From the NCBI GenBank assembly GCA_040954595.2, contig CM082580.2:7130001-7194000 (forward strand): a stretch of 64,000 nucleotides of DNA. The letters run 5' to 3'. Each line of letters begins with the position of its first letter. Positions within the stretch are counted from its first letter, which is position 1. This stretch comes from Balanoglossus misakiensis (lineage: Eukaryota > Hemichordata). The notes under the pieces are model-generated. The model saw only the letters and a program-made list of their open reading frames with translations. It had not been told where the DNA came from and did not search any database. The position numbers and the translations under genes are program-made. Positions 26,801 to 38,700 of the stretch are shown here, piece after piece.

Positions 26801-29800
26801 AGGCACATTCGTTCGTGAGAGAAAACATTCCCAGGGCGCTGACCTACAAACCACATGCAGGTAACGATTGTCAATTTGATTTCTAAGCCACATGTTTTTT
26901 GACAGGTCGTTTTATTCTCACACTAAGCAACTTGTTTCTCCATGAACGATGTTTATAGAGAACTCTGGCTTCTCTGCTGTAACCTTTAAAAGAAAAATAA
27001 CCCAGAAACTTAATATTCATTTATATACATGTATTTAGGTAATTCCTACTGTCCTTTGTAAAATTTATTGTCCAATTCTCCTTAATTGCCAGCTTAGTAA
27101 CCACTTGCATGTTTGCCTCTCCATTATCGTCCGGTCCGTACTCGCCCCCACTTGTCTTATAATTCCCTCCCCCCACCACCACCATGGTCTCATCCAAATT
27201 CACTGTTTTCCAGGATATAGTTGGACCTCAACAGAGGGAAGCGGGGGTGAAAGGGTTAAAGTACACTTCTGTAGGTGTCTACCATGCTGCTCTAACCCTT
27301 CCACCCCCAGTTCCGTCTATAGAGTTCCACACTTGCCATAGAAAACAATGGGTTTGGACCGAACCACGGCGGTGAAAGGGTCCATGACCTCTCAGTGAGG
27401 ATGATATTGACGGTTCCTTTCATTTGGCGACGACAGATGCCGACTTGAACGGCGACGATGACACGGACGCGGACGAGACTGGTTCGAGTTCTACCAGCGA
27501 CTCTTCCGCCACGGCCGCGTCGGAGGAGACCTCGCCATTCCCCGGGTTCTCGCAGTACTTGTATTTCCTGTTTGCCCCCACGCTCATCTACAGGGACCAC
27601 TACCCGAGAACGCCTTCCATAAGGTGGAATTATGTATTTTCAAATCTGATGCAGGTGAGCATATTATCTCCCGAAGTTCAAAAGAGGTCATGTGTTGAAC
27701 TGAAACTGACTGTGAAAAGGAATGTGTACCAAGACCTACATACATGTACATATTCTCAACAGACTACATCTCTTCCACCTGAAATAATTCCTCGATGAAA
27801 CTTTTGAAATTGTGTCATGTCCTGTTTTGGGTGTGTGAAGAGTTTTTATGCTGTTGTATTTGACCGAATTTAACAAAGGTAGCCTGGTATACTCTCAGTG
27901 GAGTATATCACCCACAGTAGTCCCATTTAAATCGGCACACACATGCCCATACACACATGAAACAGTGAGAACTAAATATATGGTCTTTTTGCACTGATAT
28001 GGTGAATTATAGATCATGTCCTGGAAGTCACTCGTATGCTGAAACTGACCGCTGTTTTTTCTGCATTCAACAGGTCGTCGGATGCCTCTTTTACACCTAC
28101 TACATATTTGAACGATTCTGCATGCCCGTTTTTGAAAATTTCGGGAAAGAAGAGCTGACGATTCGCAATCTGACCTTGTCTGTCTTCGGCTGCATGCTGC
28201 CAGGAACGTTGGTACTTATACTGGGCTTCTTCGCCATTCTTCACTCCTGGCTGAATGCGTTTGCTGAAATGTTGCGATTTGCCGACAGAATGTTTTACAG
28301 GGTAAGAATACTAGCATCACATTTTTTAAAGTTTACCTGTTTCAGAGATTAGTAACGTCCTGCTTAGTGAATTTTTAAAAATTTTGGTTTCCTTTATCTG
28401 ATTTATTACTCTGAGCTGTGCGACCATGATGGCCTGGACTGTCTTGTATCTCTGAATTCAGATTTCCATGTACAAGTTAGTCCCCAGCTCAGTCTTGGCC
28501 ACATGAGCTTTTTTTTCATCACCGTTATTTTATTTAAATAGTCAAGTGAATACGAAAAACAACAACACTCAAAATGATCAGAGGATCTGCCTATCTCTCA
28601 AAAATTTAATTCTCATGCCTATACACATCTTCAAGGATTTCAAACTTTTTTTAAAAACACCTTCGATGTCATCATGGTGTTGTGCATCGCATTTAATTCT
28701 TCCAGGACTGGTGGAATTCATCCTCATTCTCGAACTACTACCGGACATGGAATGTGGTCGTTCACGACTGGCTTTACACGTACGTTTACAGAGATTGTCT
28801 CAGGGTACGTACAGTGTCCGTTATTCGAATTTCACCAATTGTACATGATGAGAACACACACTTCTGGTACTACATACATGTACTTAGGTGACACAGAAAA
28901 AAAATTAACAGAAAGAGTGATGTACACGTCTTAGGCGGGAAAAGAGTGCTTGACGCCAAAATTTGAAATTTGGAGACACATAAAGATTTATTCAATCTCA
29001 AAATGTCTGCAGCAGCCATTTTGACATGAATAGACAGATAGTTTTACCATCAAGTAAGTTGTGACATTCTGTATTTTGCAGGCCTTCGGTTACAACAAGC
29101 GTAGCCTGGGAATGCTGTCAACTTTCCTGCTTTCCGCCATGGCTCACGAATACGTCTTAATCATCACATTCAGATTCTTCTATCCAGTACTTTTCCTCAT
29201 GTTTGCCGGTGTTGGTTGTAAGTACACCTTAAAGCCTCTAGAGCTGCCACTTTTTGTATTATTTTCATGATTTTATTGTCCATCTTAAATTGGTCCATCT
29301 AAATAAGCTTACTGATAGGTATGTATACATGAACACCTTACCGATGCCTGATTGTGACTGCATGTTGCAATTTGAATACGCTATGTATTAAAACGGTGCT
29401 GCACCTATTTAATCAGCCTCCATACAAACAGACCTTATTTTTTCAACTCAAGTGATCGTACTTTCGAACGTTGTTCCATTACATGGTTTGCCATCACTGG
29501 ATTAATGGGCACTCTCCCGTTCTTTTCCCTCGCAGTTTCATTCATGCTTTTGACAGAAAAGGGTGTGGCCAGAGGCTGGAATGTTTTCATGTGGGTGTCG
29601 TTGTTCATCGGGAACGGTCTCCTGATGTGTCTGTACAGCCAGGAGTGGTTCGCCAGGAGAAACTGTCCGCAAGAAGTTGTGAGTAAAATTATTTAAGGTA
29701 GTACATGTTTCGGGGTCGGATTTTCAGACAGATGATAGCCCTCAAAACCTTTCAGTTCTTTGCTGTACTAAAGTGTGTGGGGAGTCTTTTTGAAAACACC

Positions 29801-30156
29801 ATCTTATTTTAAAATATAAAAATCATGAATTTAAACTTACTCTATAGAATTATTATAGAGCAATTGGTGGCCATTTTGAATTTTAAATTTGATACAATTT
29901 TACCGTCTCATTCGAATTTTTGCATGGTGACCCCAAATTTTTATTCTCAATTTTAAGAGGGAATAATCTGAAGTTGTATTGAGCAAAATAAGAGAAAAGG
30001 TTAAAGACTGGTTTTCAAGGTGGTTTTCAAAATGAAGCTATCAGCGTACGACCAAACAGATTTTGTTTATTTCTACTCGTACAGAGCGACTTCATGGACA
30101 TGTTCACTCCGAGGTCGTGGACCTGCAAGTATACACCAGAGCCAGAGGCGTCATAA
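23816..30156 (+). CDS. SOAT1: Sterol O-acyltransferase (ACAT)
   Basis: Twelve coding exons: 23816-23887, 24613-24743, 24889-24948, 25433-25483, 26203-26310, 26511-26860, 27437-27654, 28074-28301, 28706-28804, 29082-29217, 29536-29678, 30085-30156 (TAA 30154-30156). They total 1668 bp, 555 aa, against 550 in human SOAT1. It is an ER multi-pass MBOAT enzyme that esterifies cholesterol with long-chain acyl-CoA. Landmarks are [39 protein letters not shown], the family motif FYRDWWN (404-410), WNVVVHDW with Asn422, and AMAHEY with His461. The last two align with human Asn421 and His460. The linker encoded at the start of exon 7 is unusually long, acidic and Ser/Thr-rich. The ATG follows an acceptor (tttttag) by 2 nt, so a 5' UTR exon lies upstream. 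SOAT1 versus SOAT2 cannot be separated outside vertebrates. Confidence 0.95.
23900..23992 (+). mobile_element. TTAA-type MITE, copy 5 (well preserved)
   Basis: 93 bp, nearly identical to copy 4 and in the same orientation, starting only 13 nt after the donor of the SOAT first coding exon (23887). The two copies bracket that exon. Confidence 0.9.
27157..27259 (+). mobile_element. TTAA-type MITE, copy 6 (diverged left end)
   Basis: The right end GGGGGTGAAAGGGTTAA is intact. The left end is altered (ttataattccctcc), but ccaccatggt and ttggacctc are retained. It is in the SOAT intron before exon 7. Confidence 0.75.
27293..27381 (+). mobile_element. TTAA-type MITE, copy 7
   Basis: Runs from TAACCCTTCCACCCCC to GGCGGTGAAAGGGT, in inverted orientation to copy 6 and 34 bp from it. 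It contains aacaatgggtttggacc. It ends 55 bp before the acceptor of SOAT exon 7 (27437). Confidence 0.8.
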
Positions 30157-32109
30157 CCGAAGCCAGAGGTCAAAGGTTATAGGTCACCCCTTGCCAGCTC
30201 ACGACCAGCTAAACTGCCAGGGATGCCACGAGATACAGGACAATGATAACCTTCAGTATATTTGATGACAGACCGACCATGTCACAAATACCTGCAATAG
30301 TGATACTTAACTGAAATGAGGAGATTGTACAAAAGGCAATTAAAGGTACACAGTCAATTAAAGGTACACAGTCACCTCCAATTTACATATGCCTTAATAT
30401 AGTCAAAGGGGCATTTTTAAGTGTTCAAATGACCATGTGGTGGCGCACTTTTATGGCATATACCACCCCTTGGCTACATCTGAAATTTCTATGGTAGCAA
30501 CGGTGACCTTAAAACTGTGACATCTTTAAAATTCGAGAATGTATATTAAAGAATGATTGACCATTCCTGTTGTCTTAAAATGACATGTGTAATAACTTAT
30601 ATTTGATCTGTTCATCTTGAAGTACTTTATTCAAAAGCCAATTTTCCATTGCCAATCAAGTTTTTAAAACTAAATTTATTGTAATATGCATGTTAAATTT
30701 ACTCAAACTCTTTCAAATGGTGCATCTTTCAAGTGAATGGTGTTACACATCATATATCAAATATTTTCCCCAGGAATTCTTCAGTTGCTGACTCGGAAAT
30801 TTCATACATTGGGCAAATGTACATAATATGTTTCTGTGAACAGGTAGATACTATTGTCTTTCAAATTCTCAGTATAATGTGCATCTGTTGGTCTTTTACA
30901 AGCAAGCACCAGATCTCTTGCAGACATAAACTGGAAAATAATGATAGATTTTAGAAACTTTTCAAGGAAAACTTGCTAAATGAGTGTCATGTTATTTTTT
31001 ATTTACAAATTTTCTGGGTGTTGATGAAAAATATTCCGACAGTTTTCTTTCACTTTCACGTTGACAATGTGTCTGTTTATCATTCAGGATAGAAGTAATC
31101 CAGGCAAAGTGTAATAGTAATGAAGTTTTTCTTCTCAAAGATGGCCTCATCTCGAGTGCCGTATATATGGGAATGCTCTTGTAAACACTTAACTATTGAT
31201 AACTTGAATGAGTTTTCTGAGTACATGTATATTTATTTATTTAAAGCCAAATTCTATCAAATCACTTTTCAGTTAAACATTATGGACCCAATTCTGTTGG
31301 CCTGAAAACAAGTGTTGTTGCAGAGTTCATGGATTGTTTGATTTTATAAAAAAAAAATTATGTTGAAATTGCAAAACACAAAAGACCACTGCAAGCATAT
31401 CGTTGTATTTCTCCAAGTTGTGCCAATAGCAACTTAAGCCATTGGATAACTGCATGAAAGTTGTTATGATCTCAGAACACAAAGCCAATATACATTTTAA
31501 ATTATACAGCAAAAGTTTCTGCCAGTTGTTCGAGGCTTCGTTTATGTTTCAGGAGTTCTATAACTGTGGTGAAGCGCAATCAATCCTGTGGTACCAATTA
31601 CTTGATGCTTTCTGGACAAAACTTTAAAATAAACAAAGTCCAATTTATTAAAGCATGATTTGAGAATTTAGCAATTCTTGTAGTGCAACAAAATAGATTT
31701 TTATTACAATTCACTACTTATTTAAGGGATACATTCCCCAACCATTAAAATTCCAGTTTTATAGTTTAATTGATCGTCCATAACTACAAGTACTTTAATT
31801 TGACATAAATGACAAATTTATGGTGAATAAATAAAAACATCATCTAGCTGTGCATGTTTACATGGTTTTATTTTTGTATGCTGGGTACTTAATGTATAAT
31901 AGCTCCTAGAATTTTTCCTGTTCAGCTGATTTTTGAAATCACTGACATGAGAAGTTGAATTTTAACATGAATAAACTTGTTGTTCATGGCAGCTGCTGTA
32001 TTTTGTTTTATTTGCGGTGACTTCCCCGCACCCCTTCTTGCCCTTTGTACTAAGTGTTAACAAGCATACCATGGTATTGAATATAGTATTCTTTGTTTTT
32101 GCGCCCTCT
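30157..32109. other. SOAT 3' UTR and spacer before satellite
   Basis: No coding exon seen. AATAAA-type hexamers occur near 31629, 31827 and 31968, so the 3' end of SOAT is not fixed. A short tandem duplication lies at 30337-30372. Confidence 0.45.
30337..30372. repeat. Tandem duplication of an 18-bp unit
   Basis: caattaaaggtacacagt occurs twice head to tail with no difference, 180 bp past the SOAT stop codon. Very recent duplication or slippage. Confidence 0.85.
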
Positions 32110-32555
32110 ACCGTTTCATGACCTATACCCCATGAAAAACGTAAAAAAAATGAAAAAAATCACCAAAGTTCGCAAAATACTGGATTTTCTACACAATTCA
32201 TGACCTATAACACATGAAAAACGTCAAAATATTTCAAAATCACCAAAGTTGGCAAAATCGCGGATTTCTCAGTTGTCACACTTTTCATGAGCTATAACCC
32301 ATGAAAAACGTCAAAAAATGTCAAAATCACTAATCTTGGCTAAATCGCGGATTTGTCATTTTTCACACTTTTCATGAGCTATAACCCATGAAAAACGTCA
32401 ACAAATGCCAAAATCACTAATCTTGGGTAAATCGCGGATGTCATTTTTCACACTTTTCATGAGCTTTAACCCATGAAAAAAGTAAAAATATGTCAAAATC
32501 ATCAAATTTGGGAAATTTTTTTTGGAAAGATTTGTTTTTTCCCCCCACACATTTC
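32110..32555. repeat. Decayed left flank of the satellite
   Basis: Diverged monomers that retain the motif ttcatgagctataacccatg. Successive motif starts at 32197, 32284, 32371, 32456 and 32553 give spacings of 87, 87, 85 and 97 bp. The segments between motifs are almost unrelated to the main monomer. Orientation is inverted relative to the main array. Confidence 0.85.
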
Positions 32556-32782
32556 ATGAGCTATAACACATGATTTTTCGAAAAAATGAAGAAATTTTGA
32601 TATTTTGATATTTCGCAAAGTCGAAAAATTGTCATTTTTGGATGATTTTCATGAGCTATAACCCATGGTTTTTTCGAAAAAATGAAGAAATTTTGATATT
32701 TCGCAAAGTCGAAAAATTGTCATTTTTGGATGATTTTCATGAGCTATAACCCATGGTTTTTTCGAAAAAATGAAGAAATTTT
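32556..32782 (-). repeat. Inverted satellite monomers at left edge
   Basis: Two to three monomers close to the main consensus but on the opposite strand, for example gatgattttcatgagctata and gaagaaattttgatatttcg. The block ends at the inversion junction near 32783-32807, after which the same sequence runs in the main orientation. Confidence 0.9.
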
Positions 32783-35700
32783 CGACTTTGCGAAATATCA
32801 AAATATCAAAATTTCTTCATTTTTTCGAAAAACCATGGGTTATAGCTCATGAAAATCATCCAAAAATGTCAATTTTTCGACTTTGCGAAATATCAAAATT
32901 TCTTCATTTTTTCGAAAAAACCATGGGTTATAGCCCATGAAAATCATCCAAAAATGACAATTTTTCGACTTTGCGAAATATCAAAATTTCTTCATTTTTT
33001 CGAAAAAACCATGGGTTATAGCCCATGAAAATCATCCAAAAATGACAATTTTTCGACTTTGCGAAATATCAAAATTTCTTCATTTTTTCGAAAAAACCAT
33101 GGGTTATAGCTCATGAAAATCATCCAAAAATGTCAATTTTTCGACTTTGCGAAATATCAAAATTTCTTCATTTTTTCTAAAAAAACCATGGGTTATAGCT
33201 CATGAAAATCATCCAAAAATGACAATTTTTCGACTTTGCGAAATATCAATATTTCTTCATTTTTTCGAAAAAACCATGGGTTATAGCTCATGAAAATCAT
33301 CCAAAAATGACAATTTTTCGACTTTGCGAAATATCAAAATTTCTTCACTTTTTCGAAAAAAACCATGGGTTATAGCTCATGAAAATCATCCAAAAATGAC
33401 AATTTTTCGACTTTGCGAAATATCAAAATTTCTTCATTTTTTCGAAAAAACCATGGGTTATAGCTCATGAAAATCATCCAAAAATGACAATTTTTCGACT
33501 TTGCGAAATATCAAAATTTCTTCATTTTTTCGAAAAAACCATGGGTTATAGCCCATGAAAATCATCCAAAAATGACAATTTTTCGACTTTGCGAAATATC
33601 AAAATTTCTTCATTTTTTCGAAAAAACCATGGGTTATAGCCCATGAAAATCATCCAAAAATGACAATTTTTCGACTTTGCGAAATATCAAAATTTCTTCA
33701 TTTTTTCGAAAAAACCATGGGTTATAGCCCATGAAAATCATCCAAAAATGACAATTTTTCGACTTTGCGAAATATCAAAATTTCTTCATTTTTTCGAAAA
33801 AACCATGGGTTATAGCCCATGAAAATCATCCAAAAATGACAATTTTTCGACTTTGCGAAATATCAAAATTTCTTCATTTTTTCGAAAAAACCATGGGTTA
33901 TAGCCCATGAAAATCATCCAAAAATGACAATTTTTCGACTTTGCGAAATATCAAAATTTCTTCATTTTTTCGAAAAAACCATGGGTTATAGCCCATGAAA
34001 ATCATCCAAAAATGACAATTTTTCGACTTTGCGAAATATCAAAATTTCTTCATTTTTTCGAAAAAACCATGGGTTATAGCCCATGAAAATCATCCAAAAA
34101 TGACAATTTTTCGACTTTGCGAAATATCAAAATTTCTTCATTTTTTCGAAAAAACCATGGGTTATAGCCCATGAAAATCATCCAAAAATGACAATTTTTC
34201 GACTTTGCGAAATATCAAAATTTCTTCATTTTTTCGAAAAAACCATGGGTTATAGCCCATGAAAATCATCCCAAAATGACAATTTTTCGACTTTGCGAAA
34301 TATCAAAATTTCTTCATTTTTTCGAAAAAACCATGGGTTATAGCCCATGAAAATCATCCCAAAATGACAATTTTTCGACTTTGCGAAATATCAAAATTTC
34401 TTCATTTTTTCGAAAAAACCATGGGTTATAGCCCATGAAAATCATCCCAAAATGACAATTTTTCGACATTGCGAAATATCAAAATTTCTTCATTTTTTCG
34501 AAAAAACCATGGGTTATAGCCCATGAAAATCATCCAAAAATGACAATTTTTCGACTTTGCGAAATATCAAAATTTCTTCATTTTTTCGAAAAAAACCATG
34601 GGTTATAGCCCATGAAAATCATCCAAAAATGACAATTTTTCGACTTTGCGAAATATCAAAATTTCTTCATTTTTTCGAAAAAACCATGGGTTATAGCCCA
34701 TGAAAATCATCCAAAAATGACAATTTTTCGACTTTGCGAAATATCAAAATTTCTTCATTTTTTCGAAAAAACCATGGGTTATAGCCCATGAAAATCATCC
34801 AAAAATGACAATTTTTCGACTTTGCGAAATATCAAAATTTCTTCATTTTTTCGAAAAAACCATGGGTTATAGCCCATGAAAATCATCCAAAAATGACAAT
34901 TTTTCGACTTTGCGAAATATCAAAATTTCTTCATTTTTTCGAAAAAACCATGGGTTATAGCCCATGAAAATCATCCAAAAATGACAATTTTTCGACTTTG
35001 CGAAATATCAAAATTTCTTCATTTTTTCGAAAAAACCATGGGTTATAGCCCATGAAAATCATCCAAAAATGACAATTTTTCGACTTTGCGAAATATCAAA
35101 ATTTCTTCATTTTTTCGAAAAAACCATGGGTTATAGCCCATGAAAATCATCCAAAAATGACAATTTTTCGACTTTGCGAAATATCAAAATTTCTTCATTT
35201 TTTCGAAAAAACCATGGGTTATAGCCCATGAAAATCATCCAAAAATGACAATTTTTCGACTTTGCGAAATATCAAAATTTCTTCATTTTTTCGAAAAAAC
35301 CATGGGTTATAGCCCATGAAAATCATCCAAAAATGACAATTTTTCGACTTTGCGAAATATCAAAATTTCTTCATTTTTTCGAAAAAACCATGGGTTATAG
35401 CCCATGAAAATCATCCAAAAATGACAATTTTTCGACTTTGCGAAATATCAAAATTTCTTCATTTTTTCGAAAAAACCATGGGTTATAGCCCATGAAAATC
35501 ATCCAAAAATGACAATTTTTCGACTTTGCGAAATATCAAAATTTCTTCATTTTTTCGAAAAAACCATGGGTTATAGCCCATGAAAATCATCCAAAAATGA
35601 CAATTTTTCGACTTTGCGAAATATCAAAATTTCTTCATTTTTTCGAAAAAACCATGGGTTATAGCCCATGAAAATCATCCAAAAATGACAATTTTTCGAC

Positions 35701-38700
35701 TTTGCGAAATATCAAAATTTCTTCATTTTTTCGAAAAAAACATTGGTTATAGCCCATGAAAATCATCCAAAAATGACAATTTTTCGACTTTGCGAAATAT
35801 CAAAATTTCTTCATTTTTCGAAAAAACCATGGGTTATAGCCCATGAAAATCATCCAAAAATGACAATTTTTCGACTTTGTGAAATATCAAAATTTCTTCA
35901 TTTTTTCGAAAAAACCAGGGGTTATAGCCCATGAAAATCATCCAAAAATGACAATTTTTCGACTTTGCGAAATATCAAAATTTCTTCATTTTTTCGAAAA
36001 AACCAGGGGTTATAGCCCATGAAAATCATCCAAAAATGACAATTTTTCGACTTTGCGAAATATCAAAATTTCTTCATTTTTTCGAAAAAACCATGGGTTA
36101 TAGCCCATGAAAATCATCCAAAAATGACAATTTTTCGACTTTGCGAAATATCAAAATTTCTTCATTTTTTCGAAAAAACCATGGGTTATAGCCCATGAAA
36201 ATCATCCAAAAATGACAATTTTTCGACTTTGCGAAATGTCAAAATTTCTTCATTTTTTTCGAAAAAACCATGGTTTATAGCCCATGAAAATCATCCAAAA
36301 CTGACAATTTTTCGGACTTTGCGAAATGTCAAAATTTCATCATTTTTTCGAAAAAACCATGGGTTATAGCCCATGAAAATCATCCAAAAATGACAATTTT
36401 TCGACTTTGCGAAATATCAAAATTTCTTCATTTTTCGAAAAAACCATGGGTTTTAGCCCATGAAAATCATCCAAAAATGACAATTTTTCGACTTTGCGAA
36501 ATATCAAAATTTCTTCATTTTTTCGAAAAAAACCATGGGTTATAGCCCATGAAAATCATCCAAAAATGACAATTTTTCGACTTTGCGAAATATCAAAATT
36601 TCTTCATTTTTTCGAAAAAACCATGGGTTATAGCACATGAAAATCATCCAAAAATGACAATTTTTCGACTTTGCGAAATATCAAAATTTCTTCATTTTTT
36701 CGAAAAAACCATGGGTTATAGCCCATGAAAATCATCCAAAAATGACAATTTTTCGACTTTGCGAAATATCAAAATTTCTTCATTTTTTTCGAAAAAACCA
36801 TGGGTTATAGCCCATGAAAATCATCCAAAAATGACAATTTTTCGACTTTGCGAAATATCAAAATTTCTTCATTTTTTCGAAAAAACCATGGGTTATAGCC
36901 CATGAAAATCATCCAAAAATGACAATTTTTCGACTTTGCGAAATATCAAAATTTCTTCATTTTTTCGAAAAAACCATGGGTTATAGCCCATGAAAATCAT
37001 CCAAAAATGACAATTTTTCGACTTTGCGAAATATCAAAATTTCTTCATTTTTTCGAAAAAACCATGGTTATAGCCCATGAAAATCATCCAAAAATGACAA
37101 TTTTTCGACTTTGCGAAATATCAAAATTTCTTCATTTTTTCGAAAAACCATGGGTTATAGCCCATGAAAATCATCCAAAAATGACAATTTTTCGACTTTG
37201 CGAAAATATCAAAATTTCTTCATTTTTTCGAAAAAACCATGGGTTATAGCCCATGAAAATCATCCAAAAATGACAATTTTTCGACTTTGCGAAATATCAA
37301 AATTTCTTCATTTTTTCGAAAAAACCATGGGTTATAGCCCATGAAAATCATCCAAAAATGACAATTTTTCGACTTTGCGAAATATCAAAATTTCTTCATT
37401 TTTTCGAAAAAACCATGGGTTATAGCCCATGAAATCATCCAAAAATGACAATTTTTCGACTTTGCGAAATATCAAAATTTCTTCATTTTTCGAAAAACCA
37501 TGGGTTATAGCCCATGAAAATCATCCAAAAATGACAATTTTTTCGACTTTGCGAAATATCAAAATTTCTTCATTTTTCGAAAAACCATGGGTTATAGCCC
37601 ATGAAAATCATCCAAAAATGACAATTTTCGACTTTGCGAAATATCAAAATTTCTTCATTTTTCGAAAAAACCATGGGTTATAGCCCATGAAAATCATCCA
37701 AAAATGACAATTTTTCGACTTTGCGAAATATCAAAATTTCTTCATTTTTCGAAAAAACCATGGGTTATAGCCCATGAAAATCATCCAAAAATGACAATTT
37801 TTCGACTTTGCGAAATATCAAAATTTCTTCATTTTTCGAAAAACCATGGTTATAGCCCATGAAAATCATCCAAAAATGACAATTTTTCGACTTTGCGAAA
37901 TATCAAAATTTCTTCATTTTTTCGAAAAAACCATGGGTTATAGCCCATGAAAATCATCCAAAATGACATTTTTCGACTTTGCGAAATATCAAAATTTCTT
38001 CATTTTTTCGAAAAAACCATGGGTTATAGCCCATGAAAATCATCCAAAAATGACAATTTTTCGACTTTGCGAAATATCAAAATTTCTTCATTTTTTCGAA
38101 AAAAACCATGGGTTATAGCCCATGAAAATCATCAAAAATGACAATTTTTCGACTTTGCGAAATATCAAAATTTCTTCATTTTTTCGAAAAAACCATGGGT
38201 TATAGCCCATGAAAATCATCCAAAAATGACAATTTTCGACTTTGCGAAATATCAAAATTTCTTCATTTTTTCGAAAAAACCATGGGTTATAGCCCATGAA
38301 AATCATCCAAAAATGACAATTTTTCGGACTTTGCGAAATATCAAAATTTCTTCATTTTTCGAAAAACCATGGGTTATAGCCCATGAAATCATCCAAAAAT
38401 GACAATTTTTCGACTTTGCGAAATATCAAAATTTCTTCATTTTTCGAAAAAACCATGGGTTATAAGCCCATGAAAATTCATCCAAAAATGACAATTTTTC
38501 GACTTTGCGAAATATCAAAATTTCTTCATTTTTCGAAAAACCATGGGTTATAGCCCATGAAAATCATCCAAAAATGACAATTTTTCGACTTTGCGAAATA
38601 TCAAAATTTCTTCATTTTTTTCGAAAAAACCATGGGTTATAGCCCATGAAAATCATCCCAAAAATGACAATTTTTCGACTTTGCGAAATATCAAAATTTC

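Noticed and set aside
26467-26874. Long His/Arg/Gly-rich minus-strand open frame
   Set aside because: Exact antisense of the GC-rich SOAT exon 26511-26860, whose sense frame encodes conserved MBOAT sequence.
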